A stretch of DNA of 58,730 nt from Pseudomonadota bacterium (GTDB lineage: Bacteria; Pseudomonadota; Alphaproteobacteria; Sphingomonadales; Sphingomonadaceae). Positions 19,776-27,395 of this stretch are shown here, one piece after another; position 1 is the first letter of the stretch, and each line of letters begins with the position of its first letter. The translations under genes were made by a program, and so were the position numbers. The stretch lies in assembly GCA_023423775.1 (NCBI GenBank), contig JAFAEZ010000045.1, positions 1 through 58,730 on the forward strand, in the 5' to 3' direction. A model generated the notes under the pieces. That model was not told where the DNA came from. It saw nothing but the letters and a program-made list of their open reading frames with translations, and did no database searches.

Positions 19776-20915
19776 CTACCAGCCGCCGACCTTGCTCCAT
19801 TCGCCGCGCACCGCGGCACCGTCGGTGACGAGATAATGGTCGTGCGCCGCGGCGGTCATGCAGACATGGTTGGGGAGGATGCGGACCTTGGCGCCGATCG
19901 GGAGCCGCTCGAACAGGGCGGGATCGGAGACCGCGATCGCGCCGTGCTCTTGGTGCACGCCGCGCACCGTCAAGCGGCCGTAGGAGGGCTCCCCGTCGAG
20001 GTCGACGACGAGGCCGTAGCCCATGTCGCGCTCGCCAAGCGCGCCGGTGGCGCGGTCCTTGGACAAAGCGATGCCGCCGGCATCGACGACGATCTGGCTG
20101 TATTCGGGCTTGTGGCTGATCACGGTGGCGACCACCGAGGCGGCAACGTCCTGCGTCCCGTGCGAGCCGATTGCGGCCTGGAACAGGTCGCCGGCCATGT
20201 AGACGCCGGCACGGATTTCAGTCAGCCCCTCGGCCGATCGCATGTGCATCGCGGTCGGCGTCGATCCGGCGCTGACGCCGGGCACATCGAACCCGCCCGC
20301 GCGCAGCCGCTCGGCCGCCGTCACCACTGCCAGCCTTTCCTGCTGGGCGACCGCTGCGATCCCATCGGCCGTTCGCGCTTCGTAGCTGTGGCCGCCATGG
20401 GTCGCGACTCCGGCCAGGACGGCCGGCGAGGCGGCGAGGGTGCGCGCGACCGCGACCAGGCGCTCGTCATCGGGCTCGATCCCGGTGCGGTGCTCGCCGC
20501 TATCGATCTCGATCCAGGCGCGCAGGGGCACTCCTTCGCGAGTCGCGAACTCTGCCACAGCCGCCGCCATCTCGACGCTGTCGAGGAAGAAGCTGAAGCG
20601 CGGCGCGATCCGCATCAGATCGGCCGCGCGCGCGAGTTTGTCCGGCGTGATGCAGACCGCATATTGGATGTCGGCGATGCCGCCGCGCGCGAAATAATCG
20701 GCTTCGCTGAGCGTCGAGACGGCGATGCCGCCATGGCCCGGGTCGATCGCGACCCGCGCCGCCTCGATCGCCTTCAGCGTCTTCATGTGCGGCCGGAGGT
20801 GGACGCCGAGCGCGCGGCACCGCTCGAGCATGCGCGCGCAATTGCGCTCGAATCGGGGCAGATCGAGCGCGAGCGCGGGGGTGGCGACGTCGGCGAGGGT
20901 GGCGGCTGCGGTCAT
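19776..20915 (-). CDS. D-threonine aldolase / D-serine dehydratase-like PLP enzyme (DSD1 family)
   Basis: A 379-residue fold-type III PLP enzyme. The alanine-racemase-like N-terminal barrel has 'LRPHMKTLKA' with the PLP lysine near residue 45. The C-terminal D-serine dehydratase-like domain ends with 'PNHVCMTA', where the His and Cys are the expected zinc or metal ligands. The reaction is probably retro-aldol cleavage of a D-3-hydroxy amino acid or D-serine dehydration. It starts seven bases after the hppD stop on the same strand, suggesting an operon. Confidence 0.85.
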   Translation of the reverse strand: MTAAATLADVATPALALDLPRFERNCARMLERCRALGVHLRPHMKTLKAIEAARVAIDPGHGGIAVSTLSEADYFARGGIADIQYAVCITPDKLARAADLMRIAPRFSFFLDSVEMAAAVAEFATREGVPLRAWIEIDSGEHRTGIEPDDERLVAVARTLAASPAVLAGVATHGGHSYEARTADGIAAVAQQERLAVVTAAERLRAGGFDVPGVSAGSTPTAMHMRSAEGLTEIRAGVYMAGDLFQAAIGSHGTQDVAASVVATVISHKPEYSQIVVDAGGIALSKDRATGALGERDMGYGLVVDLDGEPSYGRLTVRGVHQEHGAIAVSDPALFERLPIGAKVRILPNHVCMTAAAHDHYLVTDGAAVRGEWSKVGGW

Positions 20916-20922
20916 TGCGGGC

Positions 20923-21978
20923 TCAGGCCGGCTCTTTGGTCGCCGGCAGCACGCCGCGGCGGATCTGGTCGAGCTCGATCGATTCGAACAGCGCCTTGAA
21001 ATTGCCTTCGCCGAAGCCCTGGTTGCCCTTGCGCTGGATGATCTCGAAGAAGATCGGGCCGACCATATTCTCGGTGAAGATCTGGAGCAGCAGGCCCTCG
21101 CCGGTCTCGGGCGAGCCGTCGATCAGGATGCGGCGCTTGCGCATTTCGGCGACGTCGTGGCCGTGGCCGGGCAGGCGCGCGTCGATCATGTCGAAATAGG
21201 TGTCGGGGCTGTCCTGGAAGCGGATGCCGGCATCGCGCAGCGTATCGACCGTCTTGAAGATATCGTCGGTGGCGAGCGCGATATGCTGGATGCCTTCGCC
21301 CTTATATTCGCGCAGGAATTCCTCGATCTGGCTGTGCTCGTCCTGGCTCTCGTTGAGCGGGATGCGGATCTTGTCGTCGGGCGCGGTCATCGCGCGCGAG
21401 AGCAAGGCGGTCTGCTTCCCCTCGATGTCGAAATAGCGGATCTCGCGGAAGTTGAAGAGCTTTTCGTAGAACGTCGCCCAGTGGTTCATCCGCCCGCGAT
21501 TCACATTGTGGGTGAGATGGTCGAGCGTGTGGAGGCCGGCGCCGGCGCCGCGGACCGCGCCCGGGACGGGATCGAACAAGCTGTCGTAGATCGTCTGCGC
21601 GCCGTAGCGGTCGACCAGATAGAGATAGGAGCCGCCGATCCCCTCGATCGCCGGCAGCTCATATTCGCCGTCGACCTTGGTCGCGCCGCGCTCGATCGCC
21701 ATTGCGAGCGCCTTGGCGCCGTCCTTGACGCGGAACGCCATGGCGCTCGCCGAAGGGCCGTGCGCGCTCTGGAAGCTGCGGGCGTGGCCGCCTTCGTCCA
21801 TGTTGAGCAGGAAATTGACGTCACCCTGGCCGTAATGGCGGACATTCTTGCTCTTGTGGTTGCCGAGATGGGTGAAACCCATCGCCGTGAACAGGCCGGC
21901 CAGCGCCTCGGGATCGGGGCTGGTGAACTCGACGAATTCGAAGCCGTCGAGGCCAAGCGGGTTTTCGTGCGCAGTCAT
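20923..21978 (-). CDS. hppD: 4-hydroxyphenylpyruvate dioxygenase
   Basis: A 351-residue Fe(II) dioxygenase of tyrosine catabolism, converting 4-hydroxyphenylpyruvate to homogentisate. Two vicinal-oxygen-chelate domains are present. The metal ligands can be read: His in 'LDHLTHNV', His in 'GIQHIALATDDI' and Glu in 'QIFTENM'. Length is normal (about 350-360). The ATG at 21978 is favoured by GAGGTTG just upstream; an in-frame start 66 bases further upstream lacks family similarity. No other homogentisate-pathway gene is adjacent. Confidence 0.95.
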   Translation of the reverse strand: MTAHENPLGLDGFEFVEFTSPDPEALAGLFTAMGFTHLGNHKSKNVRHYGQGDVNFLLNMDEGGHARSFQSAHGPSASAMAFRVKDGAKALAMAIERGATKVDGEYELPAIEGIGGSYLYLVDRYGAQTIYDSLFDPVPGAVRGAGAGLHTLDHLTHNVNRGRMNHWATFYEKLFNFREIRYFDIEGKQTALLSRAMTAPDDKIRIPLNESQDEHSQIEEFLREYKGEGIQHIALATDDIFKTVDTLRDAGIRFQDSPDTYFDMIDARLPGHGHDVAEMRKRRILIDGSPETGEGLLLQIFTENMVGPIFFEIIQRKGNQGFGEGNFKALFESIELDQIRRGVLPATKEPA

Positions 21979-22119
21979 GGGGGCAACCTCTGTCTGGAAT
22001 GTCGATATGGCGGCCTCTCTATCAGCGCGCCGGTTGCGCGGCAAATTGCCGCGGTGGTTGCTTTCGGGGGTGTCGAGGCCCTATCTCGCCCCCATCCATT
22101 CTCCTCCGGAAAGACGTTC

Positions 22120-23085
22120 ATGGCCGCCACCCATTCGACCCGCATGCTCATTCTCGGCTCCGGCCCGGCCGGCCTCTCGGCGGCGATCTACGGCGCCCGC
22201 GCCGGCCTGGCGCCGATCGTGGTGCAGGGCATCCAGCCCGGCGGCCAGCTCACCATCACCACCGACGTCGAAAATTACCCGGGCTTTGCCGACGTGATCC
22301 AGGGCCCGTGGCTGATGGAGCAGATGCAGAGGCAGGCCGAGCATGTCGGCGCGCAGATGATGTGGGACACGATCGTCGAGGTCGATTTCTCGCAACGCCC
22401 GTTCCGCCTGATCGGCGACGGCGGCACGATCTACACCGGAGACACGGTCGTGATCGCGACCGGCGCGCAGGCGCGCTGGCTCGGCATACCGTCGGAAGAG
22501 CATCTGAAGGGCAAGGGCGTCTCGGCCTGCGCGACCTGCGACGGCTTCTTCTACCGCGGCAAGAAGGTCGCGGTGATCGGCGGCGGCAACACCGCGGTCG
22601 AGGAGGCGATCTACATGACCAACCACAGTCATGACGTCACATTGATCCACCGCCGCGATTCGCTGCGCGCCGAGAAAATCCTGCAGGAGCGGCTGTTCGC
22701 CCACGCCAACATCAAGGTGATGTGGAACAAGGAAGTCGCCGAGTTCGTCGGCGGCGGCACGCCCGAGGGGCTGGTCGCGCTCGACCTGCGCGACACCGTC
22801 ACCGGCGAAATGTCGCGGCTCGACGTCGAGGGCGGCTTCGTCGCGATCGGCCATTCGCCGGCGACGGACCTGTTCAAGGGCAAGCTTGCGCTCGACAAGG
22901 ACGGTTACCTCGAGGTCGAGACCGGATCGACCCGCACCAACGTACCCGGCGTGTTCGCTTGCGGCGACGTGATGGACAAGGTCTACCGCCAGGCGGTGAC
23001 CGCCGCCGGCACCGGCTGCATGGCGGCGCTCGACGCCGAGCGCTTCCTCGCCGAGGCAGAGTTCGAGGCGGCCGCAGCGGCCTAA
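22120..23085 (+). CDS. trxB: thioredoxin-disulfide reductase
   Basis: A 321-residue NADPH-dependent flavoprotein. The FAD site 'LGSGPAGLSAAIYGARAGL' is at about residues 12-30, the redox-active 'CATC' at Cys137/Cys140, the NADPH site 'GGGNTAVEEA' near residue 157, and the C-terminal FAD motif 'GVFACGDVMD' near residue 283. It keeps thioredoxin reduced. Divergent from hppD; it converges on the exosortase-associated hydrolase with a one-base gap. Confidence 0.97.
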   Translation: MAATHSTRMLILGSGPAGLSAAIYGARAGLAPIVVQGIQPGGQLTITTDVENYPGFADVIQGPWLMEQMQRQAEHVGAQMMWDTIVEVDFSQRPFRLIGDGGTIYTGDTVVIATGAQARWLGIPSEEHLKGKGVSACATCDGFFYRGKKVAVIGGGNTAVEEAIYMTNHSHDVTLIHRRDSLRAEKILQERLFAHANIKVMWNKEVAEFVGGGTPEGLVALDLRDTVTGEMSRLDVEGGFVAIGHSPATDLFKGKLALDKDGYLEVETGSTRTNVPGVFACGDVMDKVYRQAVTAAGTGCMAALDAERFLAEAEFEAAAAA

Positions 23086-23086
23086 G

Positions 23087-23884
23087 TCAGGCCTCGATCC
23101 GCTCCAGGGCGGCGAAGCAGGCCTCGCGCAGGGCCTGCTCGTCGCCGGGGCGGGCGAAGGTGTGCGAGTCGGTCTCGACGTAGAGCGGAGCGCCGTTTCG
23201 CACCGGGGCGAAGACCGGCGCCTTCCATGCATCTTCCGCGGCGATCGCGGTCGCGTCCTTGCGGCAGAGGATCACCGCCAGGGGCAGGGGCCGGGCCGCC
23301 AGCGCTGCAGCCGTTTCGCTAGCGAGATCCGCTGGCGGAGCGGGTCGGAGGATTTGAATAATTCCTCTGAAAAGCTTGCGGTAAGATACTGATCCAGAAA
23401 GCATCTTGGCCCAGCCCTCGCGGCTGAGCAGGCGGTCGCGATAGTGCCGCTTGATCGCGGCGGGGGCGGGTTGCCCGGCCTCGGCCTCGACCAGCCAGGG
23501 ATTGGCGAGGATCAGCCCGTCCAGTCCGGCCGAGGCTCCGAACAAGGCGAGCGCGGTGGCGCCGTCGCACAGGCCGAAGCCGACGATGCGCGCGAGCCCG
23601 GGCCGTGCGGCGCGAAAGGCGGCGGTCGCGGCGGCGATGTCAGGGCCGCTGCCGCGATAGCCGGGATCCGCGCCTTCGCTGTCGCCGACGCCGCGCCGAT
23701 CGAAGCGGAAGCAGGGGATCCCCTGGATGGCCAGCGCGGACGCGAGCCGTTCGTACATGCGGTGCGATCCGATCCTGGTCTGGCTCCCGCCTGTCACCAT
23801 CAGCACGCCCGTTGCGCCGCTGGCATCGTCCAAGGTCGCGCCGAGAGTCGCGCCGTCGCAGGTGAAGGTCGTTAGCCGCCGCAT
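23087..23884 (-). CDS. exosortase A system-associated hydrolase 1
   Basis: A 265-residue alpha/beta hydrolase of the group that accompanies XrtA loci. 'VTGGSQTRIGSHRMYERLA' and 'FRFDRRGVGDSEG' are the oxyanion and strand-loop signatures. The nucleophile elbow is 'GFGLCDGAT', with a cysteine (about residue 106) where most hydrolases have serine. A catalytic Asp ('CRKDATA') and His ('DSHTFA') follow. Substrate unknown; a thioester on the neighbouring acyl carrier protein is one possibility. An ATG 12 bases upstream is an alternative start. It overlaps hydrolase 2 by 13 bases. Confidence 0.88.
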   Translation of the reverse strand: MRRLTTFTCDGATLGATLDDASGATGVLMVTGGSQTRIGSHRMYERLASALAIQGIPCFRFDRRGVGDSEGADPGYRGSGPDIAAATAAFRAARPGLARIVGFGLCDGATALALFGASAGLDGLILANPWLVEAEAGQPAPAAIKRHYRDRLLSREGWAKMLSGSVSYRKLFRGIIQILRPAPPADLASETAAALAARPLPLAVILCRKDATAIAAEDAWKAPVFAPVRNGAPLYVETDSHTFARPGDEQALREACFAALERIEA

Positions 23885-24534
23885 TGGACGACCCATTCGC
23901 TGATATCCGAGGCTAATAGCTCGGCAAGTTCAGACGAAGTGCCAGGTTCGGAGCGGCGCCACAGGGCGGGTCCTTCCAGTCTGGCGTCGGCCTCGGCGAG
24001 GTCGCTGGCGAGCCGCGCCACGCGCAACGGCGCGACGGGTTGCAGCTTCGCCTCGCGCAGGGCAGCCGAGAGCGCGTCGTCGAGCGGATAACCGGCGCTG
24101 CCGCCGGCGCTGACCAGCCCCGACCGGGCGAGGTCGCGGGCGAGCGAGGCACCTTCGGCGGATGCGAAGCGGTAGAAGCAGAAAGCCTCCGCAGCGTCGT
24201 CGAGCAAGGCGCCGCCGCGCACCGCCACCATGGCCGGCCGCTCCAGCGCCGCGGCCGCCGCGCGCACCGCCGCCCGCCAGTCCTCCCAGCGGCACCTTTC
24301 CAGAGGCACGGCGCTCTCGTTCGTGCCGGGGAGATCCGGCAGGTGACACGCGAAGCCGCGACCTGCGAGGCCGCGCATAACCGCCGCGAGCAGCGCGCGG
24401 GTGCGGTTCAGTTCTTCAAACAGCGGCGGGACGAACAGGATCGGCGGCGCTCCGGCGGCGCCGATCCGCATCATCACTTCGTCGCCTTTGGGGGCGGGAT
24501 AATGGTCGTAATGGAGACCCCCGCCGCCGCTCAC
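23872..24534 (-). CDS. exosortase A system-associated hydrolase 2
   Basis: A 220-residue alpha/beta-hydrolase-fold protein. 'ILFVPPLFEELNRTRALLA' (about residues 32-50) and 'LPDLPGTNES' (about residues 65-74) match the XrtA-associated hydrolase 2 group. At the nucleophile elbow it reads 'VAVRGGALL', with no Ser or Cys, so ordinary hydrolase chemistry is doubtful. It is also somewhat short; from memory, relatives are about 250 or more residues. The start is a GTG overlapping the stop of the acyl carrier protein gene. Confidence 0.8.
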   Translation of the reverse strand: MSGGGGLHYDHYPAPKGDEVMMRIGAAGAPPILFVPPLFEELNRTRALLAAVMRGLAGRGFACHLPDLPGTNESAVPLERCRWEDWRAAVRAAAAALERPAMVAVRGGALLDDAAEAFCFYRFASAEGASLARDLARSGLVSAGGSAGYPLDDALSAALREAKLQPVAPLRVARLASDLAEADARLEGPALWRRSEPGTSSELAELLASDISEWVVQCGG

Positions 24535-24800
24535 CGCAGCGCCTTGGCTCGCGAGAAAGTCAGAAGATGTCCATAGGTTTCAAGCATATCGGCGTCGACT
24601 TCATGATCCTCTATGAGGATGCCGAGCCGTTCCTCCAGCTCGGTCAACAGCCCAGCCACCGCCATCGAGTCGAATTCGGGGAGGGCGCCGAACAAGGGGG
24701 TCGCTTCGGTGAAGGCGGCGACGCGCTCTTTGGGCAGGCCGAGCACGTCGCTCAGCACCGCTCGCAGCGTCCTATCCACGTCGTCGGCGTCGGTATGCAC
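24531..24800 (-). CDS. acyl carrier protein, XrtA locus
   Basis: An 89-residue acyl-carrier-like protein. The phosphopantetheine attachment motif is 'EFDSMAV' with Ser45, in the normal position between helices 1 and 2. Helix 1 'DRTLRAVLSDVLGLP' and the acidic helix 'LTELEERLGILIEDHEVD' are typical. The GTG start at 24800 is chosen because AGGGGAAAG precedes it. It sits in a carrier-ligase-decarboxylase-hydrolase group, so it probably carries the acyl or amino-acyl group made there rather than serving fatty acid synthesis. Confidence 0.88.
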   Translation of the reverse strand: MHTDADDVDRTLRAVLSDVLGLPKERVAAFTEATPLFGALPEFDSMAVAGLLTELEERLGILIEDHEVDADMLETYGHLLTFSRAKALR

Positions 24801-24828
24801 GGTCTTTCCCCTTGGCTTTTGCCGTCGC

Positions 24829-25821
24829 CTAATCGTTCCGCCGGCCGCGGACAAGCCGGGCCGCTGTGGCCCGCGCCAGCCCATATAGGCCTGCAATCGT
24901 AAAGGGATCGAAAGCGCGCAGCCGGTAGACCGGCGCCTTCTCCTCCATCCAGTCGGCCTTGTAGGCATCGTCGCCGAGGCCGAAGTCGATGCCGCGGACA
25001 TGGTCGACGTCGAGCACGTGGCGGAACATCGCCATGCTCAGCACCGTGCCAGGCGAGAGCTTCTTCGCCTCCTCGACATAAGCGAGCTTGTGGATCGTCG
25101 CGTGGCCGTCCTCGACCAGCCAGAGCTGGGCGGCGAGCGGGGCGCCGTCCTTGTAGGCGAGGCCGAGCCGCAAGGTCCCGGCCGTGCCTTCCTGCTCGGC
25201 GAGCGCGCGCAGGAAGGCGGTCGAGCCTTCCTCGGGCTTCCAGCTGGCGCGGTAGACGGTCTCGTAATCGGCCCAGGCGTCCGCGTCGAAGGAGGTGTGG
25301 ATGGCGATGTCGAGCCTGGCCGCCTTGGCCTTGCGCTCGGCGGTGTTGCGCAGCTTCGAGGGCCGGCCCGCCCAATAGGCTGCGAAGGTCATGCCGTAGG
25401 TCGGGATGTGCCAGGCGCTGCTCGCCGGCTCCATCAGGGTGCGCCATCCCGCCTTGCGGAAGGCGGCGGGCAAGGGGTCGCCGTCGGCGATCGGGTAGAG
25501 CTCGACCCTGGCAACGCGGCCGCGCAAGGCCCGGGCGAGCGGCGCCAGCGGGGCATCGCCGATCGCGCCGAAGCGCAGGCTGTACCAGCTCGCCAGCGCT
25601 TGCGCTCTGCGACCGTGCCGCGAGAGGAACAGCCAGGCGGAGCGCTCGCCGTCGCGGCTGCGCACGACCAGCGGCGTTCCCGGCGGCGGGCAATGTTCGG
25701 CGGTGAGGCGGAACCAGCTCAGCCGGTCGAACAGGCTGGGCCGGGCGGCGCGGTCCAGCGCCCCCGCGGCGTCACGCTCGATCGCGTCCCAATCATCGAA
25801 CAGTTCCACGTCGCCGGCCAA
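24829..25821 (-). CDS. GNAT family N-acetyltransferase (CelD/BcsL-like), XrtA locus
   Basis: A 330-residue protein with the GNAT_CelD/FemAB-type domain in the C-terminal half: 'SKLRNTAERKAKAARLDI' followed by 'RLGLAYKDGAPLAAQLWLVEDGHATIHKLAYVEEAKKLSPGTVL' (about residues 216-258), the CoA-binding part. The start is TTG, six bases after a strong AGGGGGA site. It begins the minus-strand arm of the XrtA locus with the carrier protein and hydrolases, and could transfer an acyl or aminoacyl group to the polysaccharide or a precursor. That role is inference. Confidence 0.82.
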   Translation of the reverse strand: MAGDVELFDDWDAIERDAAGALDRAARPSLFDRLSWFRLTAEHCPPPGTPLVVRSRDGERSAWLFLSRHGRRAQALASWYSLRFGAIGDAPLAPLARALRGRVARVELYPIADGDPLPAAFRKAGWRTLMEPASSAWHIPTYGMTFAAYWAGRPSKLRNTAERKAKAARLDIAIHTSFDADAWADYETVYRASWKPEEGSTAFLRALAEQEGTAGTLRLGLAYKDGAPLAAQLWLVEDGHATIHKLAYVEEAKKLSPGTVLSMAMFRHVLDVDHVRGIDFGLGDDAYKADWMEEKAPVYRLRAFDPFTIAGLYGLARATAARLVRGRRND

Positions 25822-25837
25822 CGCGCTATCCCCCTGA

Positions 25838-25856
25838 CGCCACGCCCTGTGTGGCG
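25838..25856. promoter_or_regulatory. inverted repeat in the divergent XrtA-locus intergenic region
   Basis: A perfect CGCCAC-N7-GTGGCG inverted repeat sits in the 50 bases between the divergent GNAT and acyl-CoA ligase starts. Any regulator bound here could control both arms. The binding protein is not known, and both mRNAs must have short leaders. Confidence 0.4.
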
Positions 25857-25871
25857 CAGCGAGGAGCCTCC

Positions 25872-27395
25872 GTGCAAGCCCCCGATCCGACCCCGCAGCC
25901 GCTCGATCATCTGACCCTGCGCGGAGAAGCCGACGCGCCGGCTTTGCTCACCAAGGAAGGCCTGCTCGATTATGCCGGGCTCGAGCGGACCGTCGGCGCG
26001 CTGGCCGCGGCGCTGCAGGGGCGCGGCATCGCGGCGGGCAGCCGAGTGGCGAGCTGGCTGCCCAAGACGCGGATGACGTCCCTGCTGCCGCTCGCCTGCG
26101 CCCGCGCCGGCCTGGTCCACGTGCCGATCAACCCGGTGCTGAAGCGCGCCCAGGTCGCCCATATCCTCGCCGACAGCGGCGCCGCCTTGCTGATCACCGG
26201 CGAAGCCCGGCTCGCGACCCTGGAGCAGGGCGATCTTCCGGCGGATTGCGCGACGGTCACCGAGGCAGAGGGCAAAGAGATGCTCGCCTTCGCCCGAATG
26301 CTGCCGCCGTCCTCCGCCGATCCGCAGGACCTCGCCGCCTTGCTCTACACGTCGGGCTCGACGGGCCGGCCCAAGGGCGTGATGCTGAGTCACGCCAACA
26401 TGTGGCTCGGCGCGATCAGCGTGGCGCATTATCTTGGAGTGACGCCCGAGGACCGCGTGCTTGGCGTGCTGCCCCTGAGCTTCGATTACGGCCAGAACCA
26501 GTTGCTCTCGACCTGGGCGGCCGGGGGCTGCGTGATCCCGCTCGACTATCTCTCCGCTCGCGACGTGATCCGCGCGGTGGAGCGTCATGACGTCACAACC
26601 TTGGCCGGCGTGCCGCCCCTCTGGGTGCAATTGATCGAGGCGTCATGGCCCGAGCAGGCGGCCTGGCGCCTGCGCCGCCTCACCAACAGCGGCGGCCGCC
26701 TGCCGGCCTCGGTCATCCGCCGGATGCGCGAACTCTTTCCGGCCGCCGAGATCTTCCCGATGTACGGCCTCACCGAAGCGTTCCGCTCGACCTATCTCAA
26801 TCCGGCTTTGGTCGACGAGCATCCGGATTCGATCGGCACGGCCATTCCCTTCGCCGAGATCATGATCGTGCGCCCCGACGGCAGCGAGACCGCGCCCGAC
26901 GAGCCGGGCGAACTGGTCCATGCAGGGCCGCTTGTGGCGCAGGGTTATTGGAACGACCCCGTCCGCACCGCGGAGCGGTTCAAGCCGGCCCCGCCAGGAT
27001 CGGCCTATGGCGGCACCGCCGTCTGGTCGGGCGACACCGCCCGCCGGGACAAGGACGGCCTGCTCTATTTCGTCTCGCGCGAGGATGCGATGATCAAGAC
27101 CTCGGGCAATCGCGTCAGCCCGACCGAGGTGGAGGAGGCGGCCGTCGCGAGCGGCCTCGTCGCCGAGGCGGTCGCCCTGGGCGTGGCCGACGATCGCCTC
27201 GGCCAGGCGATCGCCCTCATCGTGCGCCCGGCGCCGCCGCACGGCCGCGAGGCCGAGGCCGAATTGCGCAATTATTTCCGCCGCGAGTTACCGAATTTTA
27301 TGCAGCCCGGCCCGATAGTCTGGCGCGCGGAGCTGCCGAGGAACCCCAACGGCAAGCTCGACCGCGAGGCGCTGAAGCAAGAGTTGATGGCATGA
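25872..27395 (+). CDS. acyl-CoA ligase (AMP-forming), exosortase A system-associated
   Basis: A 507-residue adenylate-forming enzyme. The AMP-binding P-loop 'LLYTSGSTGRPKGVMLSH' is near residue 157, 'MYGLTEAFRST' (A5-like) near residue 297, the hinge Asp in 'WSGDTARRDKDG' near residue 391 and the C-terminal Lys in 'NPNGKLDREAL' near the end, so it is complete. It should activate a carboxylic acid as an adenylate and load it on CoA or the neighbouring carrier protein. The GTG at 25872 follows GAGGAG, which decides the start. It overlaps the decarboxylase gene by ATGA. Confidence 0.9.
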   Translation: MQAPDPTPQPLDHLTLRGEADAPALLTKEGLLDYAGLERTVGALAAALQGRGIAAGSRVASWLPKTRMTSLLPLACARAGLVHVPINPVLKRAQVAHILADSGAALLITGEARLATLEQGDLPADCATVTEAEGKEMLAFARMLPPSSADPQDLAALLYTSGSTGRPKGVMLSHANMWLGAISVAHYLGVTPEDRVLGVLPLSFDYGQNQLLSTWAAGGCVIPLDYLSARDVIRAVERHDVTTLAGVPPLWVQLIEASWPEQAAWRLRRLTNSGGRLPASVIRRMRELFPAAEIFPMYGLTEAFRSTYLNPALVDEHPDSIGTAIPFAEIMIVRPDGSETAPDEPGELVHAGPLVAQGYWNDPVRTAERFKPAPPGSAYGGTAVWSGDTARRDKDGLLYFVSREDAMIKTSGNRVSPTEVEEAAVASGLVAEAVALGVADDRLGQAIALIVRPAPPHGREAEAELRNYFRRELPNFMQPGPIVWRAELPRNPNGKLDREALKQELMA

